Source of the DNA: Luteirhabdus salina
Lineage (GTDB): Bacteria > Bacteroidota > Bacteroidia > Flavobacteriales > Flavobacteriaceae
Direction of reading: 5' to 3'
NCBI GenBank assembly: GCA_025384855.1
Contig: JALAHT010000001.1
Coordinates: 434,001 to 498,000 of the forward strand
Length of the DNA: 64,000 nucleotides
Positions 8,521-18,431 of this stretch are shown here, one piece after another; position 1 is the stretch's first letter, and the number at the start of each line of letters is the position of its first letter. The notes under the pieces are model-generated. The model saw only the letters and a list, made by a program, of their open reading frames with translations, was not told where the DNA came from and searched no databases. Both the position numbers and the translations under genes were made by a program.

Positions 8521-10455
8521 ATGCCCCATAAATTTGTACTACTTGTACTGATCCTCTTTTCAAGTTCATTGTTTGCGCAAGACAGCCAATATAACACGCT
8601 ACTCATTCCTTCAAAATTGAAGGAAAAGGCGAATAGCGTTACCTGGGAAGAAACTTACGAAGTTGATGTTCGTAAAGTCGAAGAGATGACGTATCGATAT
8701 CGCACTGCGGTGGCCGTTCTGAACAAGCTAGGCGCCAATGATGTTTCGACCTACACTTATTATGATGATGATACCAAGATAAAAAATATCGAAATATGGG
8801 TGTATGATGCCATGGGAAACGAAATCGAGCATTATAAAGAACGTGATTTCGACGACATCAGCGCGCATGATGGCATTTCAATTTATAACGATGATAGAGC
8901 GCTATATCTCGACTACACCCCTACCACCTATCCTTATACATTAGTGTTCGAGTCGGAAACGGAAAGTAACACCACCGCTTTCTTACCAACGTGGCGCCCA
9001 ATTTGGGGCTACTATACTGGCACCAAAAGCAGTACCTATACATTACGCTACGACCCTGCCAACAAACCTCGCTATTTATCAAAAAACCTTTCAGGATTTG
9101 ATATCAGTGTCATTGAAGAAGAAAATAGAATTGTTTGCTCCGCAAAGGAAATAGCTCCTATTGTACCAGAAGCCTATAGTCTTTCGCATACTGAAATAGT
9201 TCCTCATATCGCTTTTCAGTTAGATGAATTCTATTTAAAAGGCGTAAAAGGAAATGGACGGAATTGGAAGGAGTTGGGAAGCTGGATGGAGGCCGCTCTG
9301 TTAAGCGATGGAAAAGAGCTCCCCGAAAGCACTATTTCCCACGTTAAATCATTGGTGGCTAATGAGGCTACCAACATCGGTAAAGCGAAAATAGTATATA
9401 ATTATTTACAGAATAAAGTACGCTACATCAGTATTCAGGTAGGAATTGGAGGCTGGAAACCGATGCCAGCAGCCGATGTTGATCGATTGGGTTATGGCGA
9501 TTGTAAAGCACTTACATTTTATACCAAGACCTTATTGGAAGCAGTCGGAGTACCATCGTATTATACTGTGCTTTACGCAGGAGACCAAGAAAGAGATCTG
9601 AATCCTGAGTTTTCAGGAATCATGGGAAACCATGTTATCTTAGGAATACCAGAAGGGGATGAAATAATTTGGCTAGAATGTACAAGCCAACTAAATCCAT
9701 TTGGATTCGGCGGAAAATTTTCAGATGATCGCGATGTTATGGTTATTACACCGGAAGGTGGAACTATCGTGCATACCAAGAAATATTCGGCGGAAGAGAG
9801 CTACCAACATCAAAATGCTGAAATTGAAATGACATCCGAGGGTGGTATTCAAGGAGTTTTAACAACTAATTCTGGCGGCCTTCAATACGACGACAAATTT
9901 CATCTTGAAACTTATGACAAGGAAGAATTGGACGCTAGCTATAAAAATAGATGGGGATATATAAACGGATTATTTCTGAATAGTATTCACCTCGAAAACG
10001 ACAAGCAGAACATTCAGTTTAAAGAAACCATCGATTTTCAAGCTCCAAATTTCGCCTCTAAGGTCGGTGATGGATTTTTGTTAACACTAAATGTTTTCAA
10101 TAGAAGTATAGACACTCCTCCAAGGAGCAGGAACCGTCGGTATGGTTTTAAAACGGCGACAGCATATCAGGATATCGACAGCATTAGCATTACTCTTCCC
10201 AAGACATATAGAGCCGATGCATTACCCGAGCCCGTAACGATTGAAAATGTCTTTGGAAGCTATGAGTTGAAGGTTGAGGAAGGCGACAATCGCAATATCA
10301 ATGTGTATAGATTGCTTACGTTGCATAAGGCTTCCTATTCGAAAGAATCGTATTCAGAATTTCGAAAATTTTTACGGAATATCTCACGTTACGACAATAG
10401 TAAAATTCTAGTAATCCGAGATAAGACTCCCCTAAAAACCCAAACAAATGATTAA
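8521..10455 (+). CDS. DUF3857 / transglutaminase-like secreted protein, catalytic Cys present
   Basis: The 644-residue protein has a signal peptide (LVLILFSSSLFAQ), an N-terminal DUF3857 region and a central transglutaminase-like core. The core has a candidate nucleophile Cys in GYGDCKALT and a candidate His in GNHVIL. It is probably periplasmic or surface-exposed. I took the ATG at 8521 rather than the TTG one codon earlier. It overlaps the following paralogue by 8 nt, so the pair is translationally coupled. The substrate is unknown. Confidence 0.75.
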   Translation: MPHKFVLLVLILFSSSLFAQDSQYNTLLIPSKLKEKANSVTWEETYEVDVRKVEEMTYRYRTAVAVLNKLGANDVSTYTYYDDDTKIKNIEIWVYDAMGNEIEHYKERDFDDISAHDGISIYNDDRALYLDYTPTTYPYTLVFESETESNTTAFLPTWRPIWGYYTGTKSSTYTLRYDPANKPRYLSKNLSGFDISVIEEENRIVCSAKEIAPIVPEAYSLSHTEIVPHIAFQLDEFYLKGVKGNGRNWKELGSWMEAALLSDGKELPESTISHVKSLVANEATNIGKAKIVYNYLQNKVRYISIQVGIGGWKPMPAADVDRLGYGDCKALTFYTKTLLEAVGVPSYYTVLYAGDQERDLNPEFSGIMGNHVILGIPEGDEIIWLECTSQLNPFGFGGKFSDDRDVMVITPEGGTIVHTKKYSAEESYQHQNAEIEMTSEGGIQGVLTTNSGGLQYDDKFHLETYDKEELDASYKNRWGYINGLFLNSIHLENDKQNIQFKETIDFQAPNFASKVGDGFLLTLNVFNRSIDTPPRSRNRRYGFKTATAYQDIDSISITLPKTYRADALPEPVTIENVFGSYELKVEEGDNRNINVYRLLTLHKASYSKESYSEFRKFLRNISRYDNSKILVIRDKTPLKTQTND

Positions 10456-12475
10456 AAAGATTACACTTCTCTGTATTTTAATTTCAACCTTATCATTTAG
10501 CCAAGATTATAGATTTGGAAAGATTTCCGAAGAAGAACTTTTGGAAACGGAGCATCCTAAGTATCCTGAAGCCGATGCCGCCATTCTATATAGAGAAATT
10601 AAATCCCATTTCGAATTTAACGAAAAGCTTGATTTTCACATTGTAACTGAAGTCTTTGAACGCATTAAGATTTATAACAAGGAGGGCTATGATTGGGCTA
10701 CGCATGTCATCGAGTTATATCAAGGCAGTGGAGCCATGGATGATGATATTAGCGGTTTAAAAGGTTATACGTACTATTTAAATAATTCTAAAATAAAAGA
10801 TTTCAAATTGCGTAAGGACGGTATTTTCGAAGAAGAGATCACGGAATTCTTAGAACGAGTAACCTTTACCATGCCTAATGTTGCGGACGGATCAGTAATT
10901 GAGTTTAAATACACCATTCGATCACCATATATCGGAGATATCGAACCATTGCGTTTACAGGAAAATATTCCCGTTAATCGAGTTGAAGTCCAGTTTAGAA
11001 CTCCTGAATATTTCAATTATAAAATGCATCAGCGAGGATGGCTTCCGTTTAGAGTAAATGAAAGCCAACAGCAAAGAACTATGAACTACTCCTATGAAAC
11101 ATCCGCGAAAAATGGGACTGGTGGTTTTGGTTCTAGTGCATTAACGGAAAGAAAGAAAACTACTATTTCATTTAATGAAAAGGAATATAGCGTAGCTCTT
11201 TCTGATGTTCCCCCGGTAAAAAAAGAAGCCTATTCGGGAAATATAGATAATTACTCAGCAGCTTTACAGTTTGAACTTTCCTATCTAAAGTATCCAAACA
11301 GCCCCCTCAAAATGGTTTCTACTACTTGGGAGGATGTTTGCCAGACAATTTACAAATCTGGAAATTTCGGTGGACAGCTTGATAAAGACGGGTATTTCAA
11401 GAATGATTTGGACGATTTATTAGAGAACACCGAAAATGATAATGAAAGGATTGTTACAATATTTGAATATGTTAAAAGCAGGATGAATTGGAACGGTATT
11501 GTGGGGGTTTATAGCCAGAGGGGTGTTCGCAAAGCATATGATGAAAACAAAGGTAGCGCTGCTGATATCAACTTAATGTTGATCGCCATGCTACGTTACG
11601 CAGGTATAGCGGCTAATCCAATTCTAGTGAGTACGAAATCTCATGGAATCCCAATATTTCCCACACGAAACGGATTTAATTTTGTGATTGCAGGCGTTGA
11701 AATAGAGGATGCCGTATTAATGTTAGATGCTACGCATGAGGAAAGCATCCCCAATGTATTAAAAAATGAACTTCTTAATTGGCAAGGACGCCTTATCCGG
11801 GAGGATGGCAGCTCAACATGGATTAATCTGATTCCTAAAATTCCAGCTAGTCAAAGTAGCATTGTAAGTTATGGGATTGACATGGAAGACCTGAGCACTA
11901 AAGGTTCAGTGAATAACAGATGGAAAGGCCATCTTGCGATGAAAAATAGAAGAAAATATTCAAATGTTTCGGAATCAGAAATAGCAAAATCATTAGAAGG
12001 CACATATTCAAATGTAGATATAGAAACCCTCGATTCTGAAGGTTTGCAAGATGTTTATAGCCCTCTAAATATTAGATTTGATTTTAATTCGGTCCAAGGT
12101 ATTGAAGAAATTGCAGGAAAATTATATATAACGCCAATGCTATTTTTAGGTGAAAGCCAAAATCCTTTTAAACTTGATGATCGAAAATATCCAATCGATT
12201 TTAACTATCCATTCCAAAAAAGATTCATAATTTCAATGAATATTCCCGAAGGATATATTGTAGAAACTGTACCAGAAAGTGTTAATTTTGTTTTAGGTCA
12301 AGATAAAGGTTCGTTTCAATATAGAGTTCAAGTTAATAATAACGTAGTACAATGCTTCGTTGATATGGGCATAAATCAAGCCCTCTTATCATCTACTATT
12401 TATCCAGAGTTGAAAAAGTTTTTTGAACTTATTTTAGAAAAAGAAAACGAAAAAGTTGTCCTTACTAAAGCATAA
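10448..12475 (+). CDS. DUF3857 / transglutaminase-like secreted protein lacking the catalytic Cys
   Basis: A 675-residue paralogue of the preceding protein, with signal peptide (LLCILISTLSFSQ) and the same DUF3857-core layout. At the position where its partner has GDCK, this one reads GSAADINLML, so the nucleophile Cys is replaced. A structural or binding role is therefore likelier than catalysis. It overlaps the upstream gene by 8 nt. The 3' third is noticeably more AT-rich than its neighbours. Confidence 0.72.
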   Translation: MIKKITLLCILISTLSFSQDYRFGKISEEELLETEHPKYPEADAAILYREIKSHFEFNEKLDFHIVTEVFERIKIYNKEGYDWATHVIELYQGSGAMDDDISGLKGYTYYLNNSKIKDFKLRKDGIFEEEITEFLERVTFTMPNVADGSVIEFKYTIRSPYIGDIEPLRLQENIPVNRVEVQFRTPEYFNYKMHQRGWLPFRVNESQQQRTMNYSYETSAKNGTGGFGSSALTERKKTTISFNEKEYSVALSDVPPVKKEAYSGNIDNYSAALQFELSYLKYPNSPLKMVSTTWEDVCQTIYKSGNFGGQLDKDGYFKNDLDDLLENTENDNERIVTIFEYVKSRMNWNGIVGVYSQRGVRKAYDENKGSAADINLMLIAMLRYAGIAANPILVSTKSHGIPIFPTRNGFNFVIAGVEIEDAVLMLDATHEESIPNVLKNELLNWQGRLIREDGSSTWINLIPKIPASQSSIVSYGIDMEDLSTKGSVNNRWKGHLAMKNRRKYSNVSESEIAKSLEGTYSNVDIETLDSEGLQDVYSPLNIRFDFNSVQGIEEIAGKLYITPMLFLGESQNPFKLDDRKYPIDFNYPFQKRFIISMNIPEGYIVETVPESVNFVLGQDKGSFQYRVQVNNNVVQCFVDMGINQALLSSTIYPELKKFFELILEKENEKVVLTKA

Positions 12476-12478
12476 ATA

Positions 12479-12805
12479 ATGAAACTAGATGACGCGCAAA
12501 AGGCTGTCGATGAATGGATCCAGGAACATGGAGTTCGCTATTTCGATGAACTTACAAATATGGCCCAACTTACCGAAGAGGTCGGCGAAGTTGCCCGAAT
12601 TATCGCGCGTCGCTATGGAGAACAGAGCGAAAAGCCTAGCGATAAGGAGAAAGACTTAGGTGAAGAGTTAGCAGATGTAGTATTTGTAGTCCTTTGCTTG
12701 GCAAACCAAACCGGAACAGATCTGCAAAAGGCCTTCGACAAAAAACTTGCGTTGAAGACTAAACGCGATCACGACCGTCACCATTCCAACGAAAAACTGA
12801 AGTAA
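12479..12805 (+). CDS. MazG-like nucleotide pyrophosphohydrolase
   Basis: A 108-residue all-alpha protein with the MazG-type metal-binding pattern EEVGE (near residue 30) followed by GEELADV(V) about 30 residues later. Enzymes of this family hydrolyse nucleoside triphosphates to monophosphate and PPi, usually to clear non-canonical nucleotides. It is the short single-domain form. It lies 3 nt after the DUF3857 gene in the same run. Confidence 0.85.
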   Translation: MKLDDAQKAVDEWIQEHGVRYFDELTNMAQLTEEVGEVARIIARRYGEQSEKPSDKEKDLGEELADVVFVVLCLANQTGTDLQKAFDKKLALKTKRDHDRHHSNEKLK

Positions 12806-12857
12806 GCGAATACACGTATCTTCTTAGCGTAGAAACTTAATATGAAATCGGAATAAG

Positions 12858-13097
12858 ATGTTTCAACAAGTAATTCAACATAAAGGCTTTTGGCGCTCGG
12901 TAGTTTCTCTTGGACTAGCATTTATAATTTTGTTTCATCTCATAAAATGGGCAATAGAAGGATTTACTGTTAGCTATTTTACCAAACAAGATCCGCTGCT
13001 TTTCTTTGGCGGCACTATTTTAGCAGGATTATTCTATGGCTTCTTGGTATCTTTCGGAAAATTCCGAAGGAAAATAAAAGAGCAACAAGGCCAATAA
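12858..13097 (+). CDS. Small membrane protein, unknown function
   Basis: A 79-residue protein with two predicted membrane helices (SLGLAFIILFHLIKWAI and LLFFGGTILAGLFYGFLV) and a basic C-terminal tail (KFRRKIKEQ). Its stop overlaps the aroA start (TAATG), which supports real translation. I do not recognise a named family. Confidence 0.7.
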   Translation: MFQQVIQHKGFWRSVVSLGLAFIILFHLIKWAIEGFTVSYFTKQDPLLFFGGTILAGLFYGFLVSFGKFRRKIKEQQGQ

Positions 13098-14329
13098 TGA
13101 TTGCATTTCTTTCAACCGGTAAAATTCCAGAGCGTCTACCAATTATCAGCATTCCGGGTTCCAAAAGTGTTTCCAATAGATTGCTGATCCTGCAAGCACG
13201 CTATCCCGCCATCACTATCGAGAACGTATCCGATAGCGACGACACCAAAGCTATTGAAAAGGCACTTCAAGATCCCACCAATACAATCAACATTGGTCAT
13301 GCAGGAACAGCCATGCGCTTTTTAACAGCCTATTTTGCTTCGCAGGAAGGAAGTACTGTTTTACTTACCGGTAGCGAACGCATGCAACAGCGCCCTATTG
13401 AACCCCTGGTTACTGCTCTTCAAAAGTTAGGTGCTTCCATTTCCTATAAAGGAAAGAAAGGATACCCGCCTTTAGCCATCGAGGGCAAAGCACTGCAAGG
13501 CGGTACCATTGAAATCGACGCGTCCATTAGCAGTCAGTTTCTCTCTGCCTTACTACTTGTAGCCCCCTCTTTCAAAAACGGACTTCAGCTTCACCTGAAG
13601 GGCACTATTACCTCCCGTCCCTATTTGGAAATGACTCTTTCATTACTACAACAATTGGATATAGCTGTTCAGTTCAACGAGAATACGATTTCAATTCTAC
13701 CCAAAAAGGAAGTACCACCAACCCGCATTGCGGTAGAACCCGATTGGAGCTCCGCCTCTTACTTTTATAGCACATTGGCACTACTGCCAAAACCGATGAT
13801 CTTCGAATTATTGCATTTTTCAGAAACATCATTGCAAGGGGACGCCGTTTTGTCCTCGATATACAAATCTTTTGGTGTGTCCACAACATTTACCAAAAGT
13901 GGAATGTTTTTACGTAACGATGTACCAACACACCCATCTGAAATAACCCTCCATTTAATCGAGCAGCCCGATCTTGCGCAAACCATAATAGTAACAGCTT
14001 TAGGATTGGGAAAGGCCTGTATTATTACAGGCTTACACACCCTAAAAATAAAAGAGACAGATCGATTGCAGGCCTTACAGAACGAAATAAAAAAACTTGG
14101 CACCACCGTTACTATAACCGACGATTCCATCCGTCTTGAGCCTATCGATTCCCTAACACACAACTGTAGTATCGCCACCTATCACGACCATCGTATGGCG
14201 ATGGCTTTTGCGCCACTTGCCGCAAGGGTTCCCATTCGGATCGAAAACCCGCAGGTAGTTACCAAATCCTTTACCACATTCTGGAAAGAATTGGAAAAAG
14301 TCGGAATATCGGTGACTTTTCAAGAATAA
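13097..14329 (+). CDS. aroA: 3-phosphoshikimate 1-carboxyvinyltransferase (EPSP synthase)
   Basis: The 410-residue protein carries the EPSP synthase motifs SKSVSNR near the start, AGTAMRFL near 69-76, ETDRLQAL, and DHRMAMAFA near 364. It joins shikimate-3-phosphate with PEP in the chorismate pathway. It is slightly shorter than many homologues (~425-440 residues) but has both halves of the two-domain fold. It is the last gene of the run that begins after the DAHP synthase terminator; queA has its own promoter downstream. Confidence 0.92.
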   Translation: MIAFLSTGKIPERLPIISIPGSKSVSNRLLILQARYPAITIENVSDSDDTKAIEKALQDPTNTINIGHAGTAMRFLTAYFASQEGSTVLLTGSERMQQRPIEPLVTALQKLGASISYKGKKGYPPLAIEGKALQGGTIEIDASISSQFLSALLLVAPSFKNGLQLHLKGTITSRPYLEMTLSLLQQLDIAVQFNENTISILPKKEVPPTRIAVEPDWSSASYFYSTLALLPKPMIFELLHFSETSLQGDAVLSSIYKSFGVSTTFTKSGMFLRNDVPTHPSEITLHLIEQPDLAQTIIVTALGLGKACIITGLHTLKIKETDRLQALQNEIKKLGTTVTITDDSIRLEPIDSLTHNCSIATYHDHRMAMAFAPLAARVPIRIENPQVVTKSFTTFWKELEKVGISVTFQE

Positions 14330-14342
14330 ATTGCTCATTTAC

Positions 14343-14374
14343 TTGACATCCCCTATACTGACATTGTATATTTG
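14343..14374 (+). promoter_or_regulatory. queA promoter (TTG-N21-TATATTTG)
   Basis: A -33 TTG at 14343-14345 and an exact TAnnTTTG box at 14367-14374 are 21 nt apart, the spacing expected for the primary sigma factor of Bacteroidota. The box ends 36 nt before the chosen queA start. Confidence 0.7.
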
Positions 14375-14410
14375 CAACTTTTTAAAGCTAAAAAGCAACT
14401 TGCTATGGGA

Positions 14411-15460
14411 ATGAAACTCTCGAATTTCAATTTCGAACTTCCAAAAGAATTATTAGCAGAATATCCTGCTCCAAATCGCGATGAAGCGCGCTTGATGGTA
14501 CTGAACCGAAAGGAAAAAACCATCGAGCATAAAATGTTCAAAGACCTTATCGATTATTTTGAAGAAGATGATGTATTGGTGTTGAACAACACAAAGGTTT
14601 TTCCTGCGCGACTTTTTGGTAATAAGGAGAAAACAGGTGCTCGTATTGAAGTATTTTTACTTCGTGAACTGAACCCTGAAACAAGATTATGGGACGTATT
14701 GGTAGATCCTGCCCGTAAGATCAGAATCGGAAACAAACTGTACTTTGGTGAAGACGAATCGTTGGTAGCTGAGGTAATCGATAATACAACCTCTCGCGGA
14801 CGTACCCTTCGATTCCTTTTCGATGGTTCATATGAAGAATTCAGGAAAAAATTGACCGAGCTTGGCGAAACGCCGCTTCCAAAATATATCAAACGCGATG
14901 TGGAACCTGAGGATGCAGATCGTTACCAAACCATCTTTGCAAAAGAGGAAGGTGCTGTTGCAGCGCCAACCGCAGGACTTCACTTTTCTAAGCATTTGCT
15001 AAAGCGACTTGAAATTAAAGGAATCAATTTCGCAGAGATTACGCTTCACGTAGGACTCGGAACGTTCAGTCCTGTAGAGGTGGAAGACCTCAGCAAACAT
15101 AAGATGGATTCAGAAGAAATTCATATTCCAGACAATACCGTCAGCACTATTAACACTGGGATTCAACGCAAGAAACGTGTCTGCGCCATCGGGACCACAG
15201 TAATGCGTGCCTTGGAAAGTTCGGTTTCTTCTGCAAACACGCTAAATCCGTATACGGGATGGACTAACAAGTTTATTTTCCCTCCATACGATTTCAGTAT
15301 AGCGAATTGCATGGTAACGAACTTCCACACCCCTAAATCGACGCTCCTAATGATGGTATCGGCCTTTGCTGGTCACGATTTCATGAAGGAAGCATACGAA
15401 GAAGCTGTAAAGGAAAAATATCGATTCTTCACCTACGGTGATGCAATGTTGATTTTGTAA
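14411..15460 (+). CDS. queA: tRNA preQ1(34) S-adenosylmethionine ribosyltransferase-isomerase
   Basis: A 349-residue protein starting [11 protein letters not shown], with [25 protein letters not shown], and the AAPTAGLHF and HVGLGTF motifs of QueA. It makes the epoxyqueuosine base on tRNA wobble position 34. An ATG two codons earlier (14405) is equally possible. A clear promoter lies upstream and a strong terminator downstream, so it is likely monocistronic. Confidence 0.95.
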   Translation: MKLSNFNFELPKELLAEYPAPNRDEARLMVLNRKEKTIEHKMFKDLIDYFEEDDVLVLNNTKVFPARLFGNKEKTGARIEVFLLRELNPETRLWDVLVDPARKIRIGNKLYFGEDESLVAEVIDNTTSRGRTLRFLFDGSYEEFRKKLTELGETPLPKYIKRDVEPEDADRYQTIFAKEEGAVAAPTAGLHFSKHLLKRLEIKGINFAEITLHVGLGTFSPVEVEDLSKHKMDSEEIHIPDNTVSTINTGIQRKKRVCAIGTTVMRALESSVSSANTLNPYTGWTNKFIFPPYDFSIANCMVTNFHTPKSTLLMMVSAFAGHDFMKEAYEEAVKEKYRFFTYGDAMLIL

Positions 15461-15480
15461 CAAATCCTTATTATAAGTAA

Positions 15481-15507
15481 AAAGCCTGCAGATTGCAGGC
15501 TTTTTTT
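15481..15507. terminator. Terminator downstream of queA
   Basis: Ten-bp stem AAAGCCTGCA (15481-15490) / TGCAGGCTTT (15494-15503) with a 3-nt loop, then a run of T. Confidence 0.9.
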
Positions 15508-15598
15508 GTACAAAATACATCGGTTTTTCAACTGAAAGTAAAATGTTTACGAAAAATATTGTATCTTGATTTGTTGAATCCAATAGGAGATTTTTCGA

Positions 15599-17260
15599 GT
15601 GAAGAAACAATACTTTTTTGTTCTCATAGTAATCCTTTTCTCGGTTTTTTCGCACGCGCAACAGTACGAAGCAGATGAACCGGTAAGTTGGCATATGCGT
15701 ACTCTGGAAGATCCTAGTGTTTTCAATCTCCCTCCCATCGACTTACAAGAGGTATATGAAGAAGACCTTATTAACGACCGAGATAAAACCATTCCTTGGC
15801 GCTATGGAATCGTTCGCGATATTGAAGTAAATGTTACCGAAGTAGGCTCGGAGACTATTTTAGACAATGGCGACAAGGTGTATCGTTTAGCCATTACCTC
15901 TCCAAATGCTGAAAATATCAGTGTTAACTTTGACGATTTTTTTATTCCTGAAGGCGGAAAGTTGTTTTTATACAACGAAGACAATTCTGAACTGTTACTT
16001 CCACTTTCGTCTGATCAAAATCGTACGAATCGAACATTAGGTTCATGGTTTTTGAATGGGGAAACTATCTATGTCGAATATGTACAAACAGAAGACACCG
16101 ACGAAACGGTATCGCTACGCATCGGTAGTATCATTCATGGGTATAGAATGGGAGCTGCAGAACGCTATGTCGATCAAAATCGCGGCCTGAACGACTCCGG
16201 TGCGTGTAACATGGATGTAAACTGCTTTATCGGAAACGATTTTGAGCAGAAAAAAGCAATGCTTAAAAAAACGGTTGCGCTCTTAAATCTTGGGAATGGA
16301 TATTTATGTTCAGCAGCCCTCATAAACAATACAAATAACGATAAAACCCCCTATTTGTTGACCGCCAATCACTGTCTACAAAACAGCGATCCTGCCTATT
16401 GGTCGGTTCGTTTTAATTGGATGAGTCCAAATCCTATATGTGGGGAAGATGCCCCTAGCGCTGATATTGAAACCAACTTCACGATGAGTGGGGCCGAATT
16501 ACGGGCATCTAACGAACAATCCGACTTTGCATTGGTTGAAATGCAAAACTCGATTCCTGAAACATGGGACGTTGCTTTCGCTGGTTGGAATATTACCGAC
16601 GAACTTCCTTCTTATGAAGTAGGGATTCACCATCCGCAAGGTGATATAATGAAAATATGTCGCGACGATAGTGGCGCCATCCACGAGAATGCCAATGGTG
16701 TAGATGTTTGGCTTATCGGTGGCGGCTCTGTAGGTGAAGGGAATGGATGGGAAATAGGAACCACGGAAAGCGGAAGTTCGGGATCGCCTCTTTTCAACCA
16801 AAATGGCCATCTTATCGGCCAATTGTATGCTGGCGAGGCCTTTTGTGATGGCCTTGAAAATAATGGCGGATATGATATTTATGGACGTTTGGCCGTTTCA
16901 TGGGACACTGGTGAAACGCCGGAAACAAGACTAAAAGAGTGGCTAGATCCCCAGAATACGGGACAGGTTATTTTATCATCCATTGAAAATGCCCTTAACA
17001 CTCCTACCTTCGACCCTTCCGAAGCGCTTCAGGTATATCCAAATCCCGCTTCCGGTTTCTTGAACATAGTCAATAACCGATATCCGAACCTCCATTTCAA
17101 TCTTTTTGATGTTTCCGGTAGAAATGTTAAACACGGCAGCATGTCGGATACGCTTAGCACTATTTCCTTGGCAGATCTTCCAAACGGAATTTATTTCTTA
17201 AAACTTACCGATCGCGATACCGAAAATTTCATTACCAAGAAAATTATTATTCAAAACTAA
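15599..17260 (+). CDS. Secreted trypsin-like serine protease with T9SS sorting domain
   Basis: A 553-residue protein starting at GTG behind a GGAGA ribosome site, with a signal peptide (FVLIVILFSVFSHAQ). The S1-type triad is visible: His258 in LLTANHC, Asp309 in DFALVE and Ser394 in GSSGSP. Overall layout resembles lysyl endopeptidase-like enzymes. The last ~75 residues (VYPNPASGFLNI, FDVSGR, GIYFLK, KKIIIQN) form a type A T9SS C-terminal domain, so the protease should be exported and attached or released at the surface. It is flanked by a terminator upstream and an independent promoter for rlmN downstream. Confidence 0.85.
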   Translation: MKKQYFFVLIVILFSVFSHAQQYEADEPVSWHMRTLEDPSVFNLPPIDLQEVYEEDLINDRDKTIPWRYGIVRDIEVNVTEVGSETILDNGDKVYRLAITSPNAENISVNFDDFFIPEGGKLFLYNEDNSELLLPLSSDQNRTNRTLGSWFLNGETIYVEYVQTEDTDETVSLRIGSIIHGYRMGAAERYVDQNRGLNDSGACNMDVNCFIGNDFEQKKAMLKKTVALLNLGNGYLCSAALINNTNNDKTPYLLTANHCLQNSDPAYWSVRFNWMSPNPICGEDAPSADIETNFTMSGAELRASNEQSDFALVEMQNSIPETWDVAFAGWNITDELPSYEVGIHHPQGDIMKICRDDSGAIHENANGVDVWLIGGGSVGEGNGWEIGTTESGSSGSPLFNQNGHLIGQLYAGEAFCDGLENNGGYDIYGRLAVSWDTGETPETRLKEWLDPQNTGQVILSSIENALNTPTFDPSEALQVYPNPASGFLNIVNNRYPNLHFNLFDVSGRNVKHGSMSDTLSTISLADLPNGIYFLKLTDRDTENFITKKIIIQN

Positions 17261-17293
17261 ATTCTACCGTTTTCTAAAGGCTTTTTATTATCG

Positions 17294-17301
17294 TACTTTT
17301 G
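17294..17301 (+). promoter_or_regulatory. rlmN promoter -7 box
   Basis: TACTTTTG is an exact TAnnTTTG match, 16 nt before the GTG at 17318. A start at the upstream GTG (17306) would fall about at the transcription start, so the later GTG is preferred. Confidence 0.55.
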
Positions 17302-17317
17302 CAGCGTGAATTCAAGC

Positions 17318-18355
17318 GTGAAAAAAGACATAAGAGCACTCACTAAAAAGGAGTTACAGGAATTCTTCTTAAGCAAGGGCGACCGATCCTTTCGCGGATC
17401 GCAGGTTTATGATTGGCTATGGAACAAAGGCGTTCATGATTTTGATGCCATGACCAATCTTTCCAAGGAAACCCGAGCCCATCTCGAGGAGCATTTCGTT
17501 ATTAACCATATTGAAGTAGACAGTCTTCAGAAAAGCAATGATGGTACCATTAAAAATGCGGTCAAGCTTCATGACGGCTATGTCGTGGAATCTGTATTAA
17601 TTCCCACAGGAAGCAGGACGACCGCCTGTGTGTCCTCTCAGGTGGGCTGTAGCCTAGACTGTGCCTTTTGTGCTACTGCAAGGTTAAAGCGTATGCGAAA
17701 CCTGAATCCAGATGAAATTTATGACCAGGTGGTCGCCATCGATAGGGAAAGCAAACTATATCATGACCGTCCGTTATCGAATATCGTTTTTATGGGAATG
17801 GGCGAGCCCTTAATGAACTATAACAACGTGCTTGCTTCCGTTGAAAAAATCACATCAGATGAAGGGTTGGGAATGTCGCCTAAGCGAATTACACTCTCCA
17901 CTTCAGGAGTTCCCAAAATGATCAGAAAATTAGCCGACGACGAGGTGAAATTTCATTTAGCGGTTTCCTTACATTCGGCGATTCAGAAAACGAGGGAGCA
18001 GATTATGCCTTTCGCCAAAAACTTCACCTTAGAAGACTTACGAGAATCGCTTGAATATTGGTATCAGAAAACCAAACGCCGCATCACTTATGAATATATT
18101 GTTTGGAAAGATATTAACGACACTCAAAAGGATATCGACGCCTTGGTGCAGTTTTGCAACTATGTTCCGTGTAAGGTAAACTTAATTGAATATAACCCTA
18201 TAGACGATGGCGATTTCCAACAGGCCTCAAGCGCAGCAACCGATCATTATATCAAAGCGTTGGAGAACAATAAAATTCCCGTGACGGTTCGCCGTAGCCG
18301 TGGAAAAGATATCGATGCCGCCTGTGGTCAGCTCGCAAACAAGTCGACAACGTAA
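17318..18355 (+). CDS. rlmN: 23S rRNA (A2503-C2)/tRNA (A37-C2) methyltransferase
   Basis: The 345-residue radical SAM protein has its cluster motif C-SLD-C-AF-C (Cys111, 115, 118). FMGMGEPLMNY and the C-terminal SRGKDIDAACGQLA with the conserved methyl-carrying Cys also mark RlmN. It methylates C2 of A2503 in 23S rRNA. Start chosen at GTG 17318 (VKKDIRALTKKEL); another GTG four codons upstream is in frame. It is followed by a shared bidirectional terminator. Confidence 0.93.
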   Translation: MKKDIRALTKKELQEFFLSKGDRSFRGSQVYDWLWNKGVHDFDAMTNLSKETRAHLEEHFVINHIEVDSLQKSNDGTIKNAVKLHDGYVVESVLIPTGSRTTACVSSQVGCSLDCAFCATARLKRMRNLNPDEIYDQVVAIDRESKLYHDRPLSNIVFMGMGEPLMNYNNVLASVEKITSDEGLGMSPKRITLSTSGVPKMIRKLADDEVKFHLAVSLHSAIQKTREQIMPFAKNFTLEDLRESLEYWYQKTKRRITYEYIVWKDINDTQKDIDALVQFCNYVPCKVNLIEYNPIDDGDFQQASSAATDHYIKALENNKIPVTVRRSRGKDIDAACGQLANKSTT

Positions 18356-18383
18356 AAAATAATTATTGAAAATCAGGAATAAA

Positions 18384-18409
18384 AAAAGCGACTCGATTGA
18401 GTCGCTTTT
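18384..18409. terminator. Bidirectional terminator between rlmN and T9SS protein gene
   Basis: Perfect 11-bp stem AAAAGCGACTC / GAGTCGCTTTT with a GATT loop, flanked by A and T runs, between converging genes. Confidence 0.92.
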
Positions 18410-18431
18410 CCATTTCATAAAGTGTTAATAC

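Noticed and set aside
13765-14178. A 137-codon open frame antisense to aroA
   Set aside because: aroA motifs are unmistakable here and the antisense protein has no coherent features.
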